DNA of 64,000 nucleotides, taken from Nocardia suismassiliense. Lineage in GTDB: Bacteria; Actinomycetota; Actinomycetes; Mycobacteriales; Mycobacteriaceae. The translations under genes were made by a program, and so were the position numbers. The stretch is taken from positions 5,111,382 through 5,175,381 of the forward strand of contig NZ_LT985361.1 of assembly GCF_900269665.1 (NCBI RefSeq), in the 5' to 3' direction. The notes below the pieces were generated by a model, which saw only the letters and a program-made list of their open reading frames with translations, ran no database searches and had not been told where the DNA came from. Shown one piece after another: positions 61,171-64,000 of this stretch (the stretch's first letter is position 1; each line of letters opens with the position of its first letter).

Positions 61171-61998
61171 GTGGATTTAGGGTTGGCGAACAAGGTCGCG
61201 CTGGTGGCGGGCGGATCCAGTGGGATCGGCTTGGCGATCGCTCGGGAATTGGCTGCCGAGGGAGCGCACGTCGCGATCGGGGCACGCGACGCCGGGCGGC
61301 TCGCGGCGGCCGAGCGTGCCGTCAAAGAGGTGGCGCGTGCTCGGGTGCATGCCACGAGCGTGGACATCACCGACAGCGCGTCGACCCGCCGGTGGATCGA
61401 CGAGGTTGCCGCCGAATTCGGCGGGCTGCACATCGTCGTCATCAGTGGTGGCACGCCGCCCACCGGACCCGCGGCAGCCTTCGAGACGGCGGACTATCGC
61501 GCCGCGGTCGATGCGGTGTTGATCCCGGCGGTCGATGTGGCGCTGGGCGCGTTGCCTCATCTCCGGGACGCGCGTTGGGGCCGAATGCTTTTCGTGGCCT
61601 CGGAGACCGCGAGCGTCCCCATCAGCGGCCTGGCCATGTCCGGCGTAACCCGCACGGCCTTGGTCCGATTCGCCCAGTCGCTGGCCGCCGAGGTGGGGCG
61701 GGACGGCGTCACGGTCAACGTGCTCGCGCCCAGCGCAACTCGCACTCCCCTGCTGGAACGCGTTGTGGCGCAACGCTCTACCGAGGCCCCGAGCGAAGCA
61801 CAGTTCGAGGCGATGGGCAGGCATACGGCGGTGGGCCGGATCGCCCGGCCGGAGGAAATGGCCGCCGTCGCCACCTTTCTGGTGAGTGCGCGGGCCTCCT
61901 ATCTCACCGGCACGGTTCAGCTGGTCGACGGTGGTGCGAGCGTGCTCGGACCGTCCGCGGCTCATCTGCCCTGGCAGGCCACCGCGAAACCGGAGTGA
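61171..61998 (+). CDS. SDR-family protein with substituted catalytic YxxxK motif
   Basis: A 275-residue short-chain dehydrogenase/reductase fold protein, FabG-like. The cofactor loop GGSSGIG (about residues 14-20) and the late LVDGGASV motif are normal, and the Ser of FVASETAS is in place. The catalytic YxxxK, however, aligns with SGVTR: Tyr to Ser and Lys to Arg. It may be a non-canonical SDR or a non-catalytic member. GTG 61171 lies five bases after the sulfotransferase stop with AAGGG upstream. The C-terminus extends about 14 residues past the usual SDR end. Confidence 0.85.
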   Translation: MDLGLANKVALVAGGSSGIGLAIARELAAEGAHVAIGARDAGRLAAAERAVKEVARARVHATSVDITDSASTRRWIDEVAAEFGGLHIVVISGGTPPTGPAAAFETADYRAAVDAVLIPAVDVALGALPHLRDARWGRMLFVASETASVPISGLAMSGVTRTALVRFAQSLAAEVGRDGVTVNVLAPSATRTPLLERVVAQRSTEAPSEAQFEAMGRHTAVGRIARPEEMAAVATFLVSARASYLTGTVQLVDGGASVLGPSAAHLPWQATAKPE

Positions 61999-62045
61999 CA
62001 GCACTGCTCTCGGCACCGTTGCCGATGACACGGAAGGAATCACAC

Positions 62046-62921
62046 ATGCTGAAGACCGAAGGCGTCAAAGAGACGCTGGCGCAGGTGGTCGCGGACCGCA
62101 AGAAGGAGCCTTCGCCCGGGCGGATGTTCGTCGAGGCCTGCGCGAAAGACGGCCTCGACGCCGCCGTCGAATACGACGTGACCATCACCGACTCGCTGAC
62201 CAGCTCGCGCCGCAAACCGCGCTACCCGGCGCGCAATATGCTCAAAGCCGTTGACTTGTCGCGTGATCCACGCCAGTTCTACTGGCACGAGAGTGCACCG
62301 AGCGCGGAGGACGCCCCGATCGAAGGCGCCGACGTGCGCCGTGAACTGGCCAGCCGGTTCCACAAGTCACCGATCCCGGAGCTGCTCACCACCACGGCCT
62401 GGGTGCAGGTGCCGCCGCAGCTGTGGGAGGACCCGGAGACGTTCGAATCCTTCATCAACTACCGGCTGATCGTCCGGCTCTGCACCGCCGAGAACCATAC
62501 GATCATCAGCGGCGAGGGCGGCCTGCTGAACATTCCCGGGATCGAACGGATGACCTCCCCCGGGCCGTTCGCCTCGACGATCCTGCGGGCCTGCAACGAG
62601 GTCGAGCAGATGGGTGGCACCGCCGACGGCATGATCATCAACCCGGTCGACTACTACCGCGCCATGGGCACCGGAACGCTGATGGACGACCTCGAGCAGA
62701 ACGGCATGTTCATCGTCCGCACCCGCCTGGCCGAACCCGGCACCGCTCTGGTGGGCGACTTCGGCCACGGCGCACAGCTTTTCGACGCCGGGCGGTCGGT
62801 GATCCGCTTCGCCGAGCCACCGCCGGGCACCTTCAGTGAGCCCGGTGCGGCGGTCATGGCGGAGATCTACGAGCGGGTCGTGGTGAATCTGCCGACCAAC
62901 TTCTTCGTCGTCACCGTGTAG
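62046..62921 (+). CDS. HK97-fold capsid-like protein; candidate family 3 (natural product) encapsulin
   Basis: A 291-residue protein that reads like a phage HK97 major capsid protein. The central TTTAWVQVPPQLWEDPETFESF and the ISGEGGLLNIPGI segment match the spine-helix/P-domain pattern; ADGMIINPVDYYRAM, TALVGDFGHGAQLFD, and the C-terminal AEIYERVVVNLPTNFFVV match the A-domain and closing strand. No portal, protease, terminase or tail gene is adjacent. Instead it sits between an SDR and an FAD oxidoreductase in a biosynthetic operon, the setting described for family 3 encapsulins. It should self-assemble into a protein shell, possibly around a pathway enzyme. ATG 62046 has GGAAGGA upstream. 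The fold call rests on pattern recognition, not on a search. Confidence 0.8.
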   Translation: MLKTEGVKETLAQVVADRKKEPSPGRMFVEACAKDGLDAAVEYDVTITDSLTSSRRKPRYPARNMLKAVDLSRDPRQFYWHESAPSAEDAPIEGADVRRELASRFHKSPIPELLTTTAWVQVPPQLWEDPETFESFINYRLIVRLCTAENHTIISGEGGLLNIPGIERMTSPGPFASTILRACNEVEQMGGTADGMIINPVDYYRAMGTGTLMDDLEQNGMFIVRTRLAEPGTALVGDFGHGAQLFDAGRSVIRFAEPPPGTFSEPGAAVMAEIYERVVVNLPTNFFVVTV

Positions 62922-62954
62922 GTCGGGTTCGTGGCAAGTGAGGGGGCGACACCC

Positions 62955-64000
62955 GTGCGCAGCGACCCTGATGTGGTGGTTGTCGGCGGCGGGGTCGCCG
63001 GTTTGTTCTGCGCCTATCACCTGCGCCGCAGCGGGGCTTCGGTGACCGTGCTGGAGCGTGGGGCGCTCGGTGGGCCGCAGTCGTGTTCGTACGGGAACAC
63101 CGGTTTCGTCGGCACCCACGGTGCCGCGCCGCTGGCCGAGCCCGGCCTGCGGTCGCTGCGCACGCTCGGGATGTTGCGTCCGGATGCCGCCTTCTATATC
63201 AAGCCGCGGCTGGACGGCGAATTGCTGCGCTGGCTCGGGCATTTCGGGCGGGCCTGCTCGGCGACGGCCGCGGCGGCCGGTTTTCGGGCGCTGGTCGGGA
63301 TGAAGAAGCGCAGCCTCGAGATACTGCTCGGGCTGTGTGAATCACCCAGCATCGCTGCGACTTTCGAGTCACCCGGCATTGTGCTGACCTATCGGACCGC
63401 AGAAGGGTTCGCGGCTGCCACTCGGTCGGTGGCACGGACCGTCGCCAGCGGAGTGCCGCTGCGGGTCCTCCGCCCGGGGGAACTCGACGAGCTGGAGCCG
63501 AAGACCCGGTTCGCTATCCATGGGGCGCTGTACAACCCGGAGGGGGCCTATCTGCGTGTTCCGGAGTTCGTGCTCGAATTCGGCCGGCTGCTGCGCGAGA
63601 TGGGTGTCGAGATCTGCGAGCACACCGACGTGCTCGGCTTCGAGGTCGCCGCACGGAAAGTTGTAGGGCTGCATACGAACCGCGGGGGACTTCGCCCCGG
63701 CGAGGTGGTCGTCGCGGCGGGTGCGTGGTCGACCGAGTGTGCTCGGCTGGCGGGGATCGGGCTGACGCTGCAACCGATCAAGGGTTACAGCGTCACCATC
63801 GATATGCCGCCGAGCGGTCCCAGCAGGCCGGTGTTGCTGAGTGAAGGCCGGGTGGCGATCGTTCCGCTGGGTGACCGGCTGCGCATCGGCGGCAGGCTCG
63901 AGCTCACCGGGATGAACAACGACATCTCCGAACGCCGCGTGCGGGGGATGCTGCGGACCGTCCACGAATACCTGCCGGATCTGGCGGAAACGCAGCCCCG
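62955..64000 (+). CDS. FAD-dependent oxidoreductase, DadA/DAO type (partial, runs off right edge)
   Basis: 348 residues are visible of a FAD-dependent amine or amino acid oxidoreductase. The dinucleotide-binding motif VVVVGGGVAGLFCAYHLRR is at the N-terminus, followed by VLERGALGG and SYGNTGFV; VVVAAGAWSTECARLAGI and PIKGYSVTID are typical of the DAO/DadA group. GTG 62955 is taken as start because GAGGGGG lies eight bases upstream; GTG 62931 is in frame but poorly placed. It begins 33 bases after the encapsulin-like gene, probably in the same operon, and is a candidate cargo enzyme. Confidence 0.88.
   Translation, partial: MRSDPDVVVVGGGVAGLFCAYHLRRSGASVTVLERGALGGPQSCSYGNTGFVGTHGAAPLAEPGLRSLRTLGMLRPDAAFYIKPRLDGELLRWLGHFGRACSATAAAAGFRALVGMKKRSLEILLGLCESPSIAATFESPGIVLTYRTAEGFAAATRSVARTVASGVPLRVLRPGELDELEPKTRFAIHGALYNPEGAYLRVPEFVLEFGRLLREMGVEICEHTDVLGFEVAARKVVGLHTNRGGLRPGEVVVAAGAWSTECARLAGIGLTLQPIKGYSVTIDMPPSGPSRPVLLSEGRVAIVPLGDRLRIGGRLELTGMNNDISERRVRGMLRTVHEYLPDLAETQP

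Noticed and set aside
62046..62921. Prophage remnant as explanation of the capsid-like gene
   Set aside because: No integrase, portal, protease, terminase, tail or lysis gene is present. The gene has normal local GC, a good ribosome site, and fits a metabolic operon on both sides.

Overview
The window reads as chromosomal DNA of a high-GC actinomycete. The best fit is Nocardia or a close relative in the Mycobacteriales: it has a fatty acyl-AMP ligase fused to a polyketide synthase, very large N-methylating lipopeptide synthetases, F420-type enzymes, GTG starts and strong G/C third positions. No rRNA or tRNA is visible to fix the genus.

Positions 1-44981 are a lipopeptide biosynthetic cluster. 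At the left edge, on the minus strand and cut by the window, is a FAAL-ACP-KS protein that should activate a fatty acid and start its elongation. A cytochrome P450 (3707-5035, +) is divergent from it. Two giant NRPS genes follow on the minus strand, transcribed from 41091 down to 5045 and coupled by a TGATG overlap at 25843. Together they form nine modules: Cstart-A-T, C-A-T, C-A(nMT)-T, C-A(nMT)-T / C-A-T, C-A-T-E, C-A-T-E, C-A-T, C-A(nMT)-T-TE. The layout predicts a fatty-acylated nonapeptide beginning with Thr, N-methylated at residues 3, 4 and 9, D-configured at residues 6 and 7, and released (probably cyclised) by a C-terminal thioesterase. A large SARP/AfsR-type regulator (41664-44981, +) is divergent from the NRPS operon across a 572-bp control region with an 11-bp-phased heptamer array and two inverted repeats.

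Positions 44991-57416 hold mostly ordinary or accessory genes: a VanZ-like membrane protein, an F420-type luciferase-like oxidoreductase divergent from a TetR regulator, a SAM methyltransferase, a Ddn-like F420 protein, a coupled pair of membrane-anchored proteins (one a PQQ-type beta-propeller), a membrane class III nucleotide cyclase, a LAL/LuxR regulator, and a divergent carotenoid oxygenase - SnoaL-like - small membrane protein operon ending at a strong hairpin.

Positions 57719-64000 are a tightly packed second biosynthetic cassette running off the right edge: DegT-type PLP aminotransferase, MFS transporter (ATGA overlap), PAPS sulfotransferase (GTGA overlap), an SDR whose YxxxK motif is replaced, an HK97-fold capsid-like protein with no other phage genes nearby, and a DadA/DAO-type FAD oxidoreductase. 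The capsid-like gene looks like a 'natural product' (family 3) encapsulin, a nanocompartment shell inside a small-molecule cluster. It is the most unusual feature of the window. Whether this cassette and the NRPS cluster make one product or two cannot be told from the sequence.
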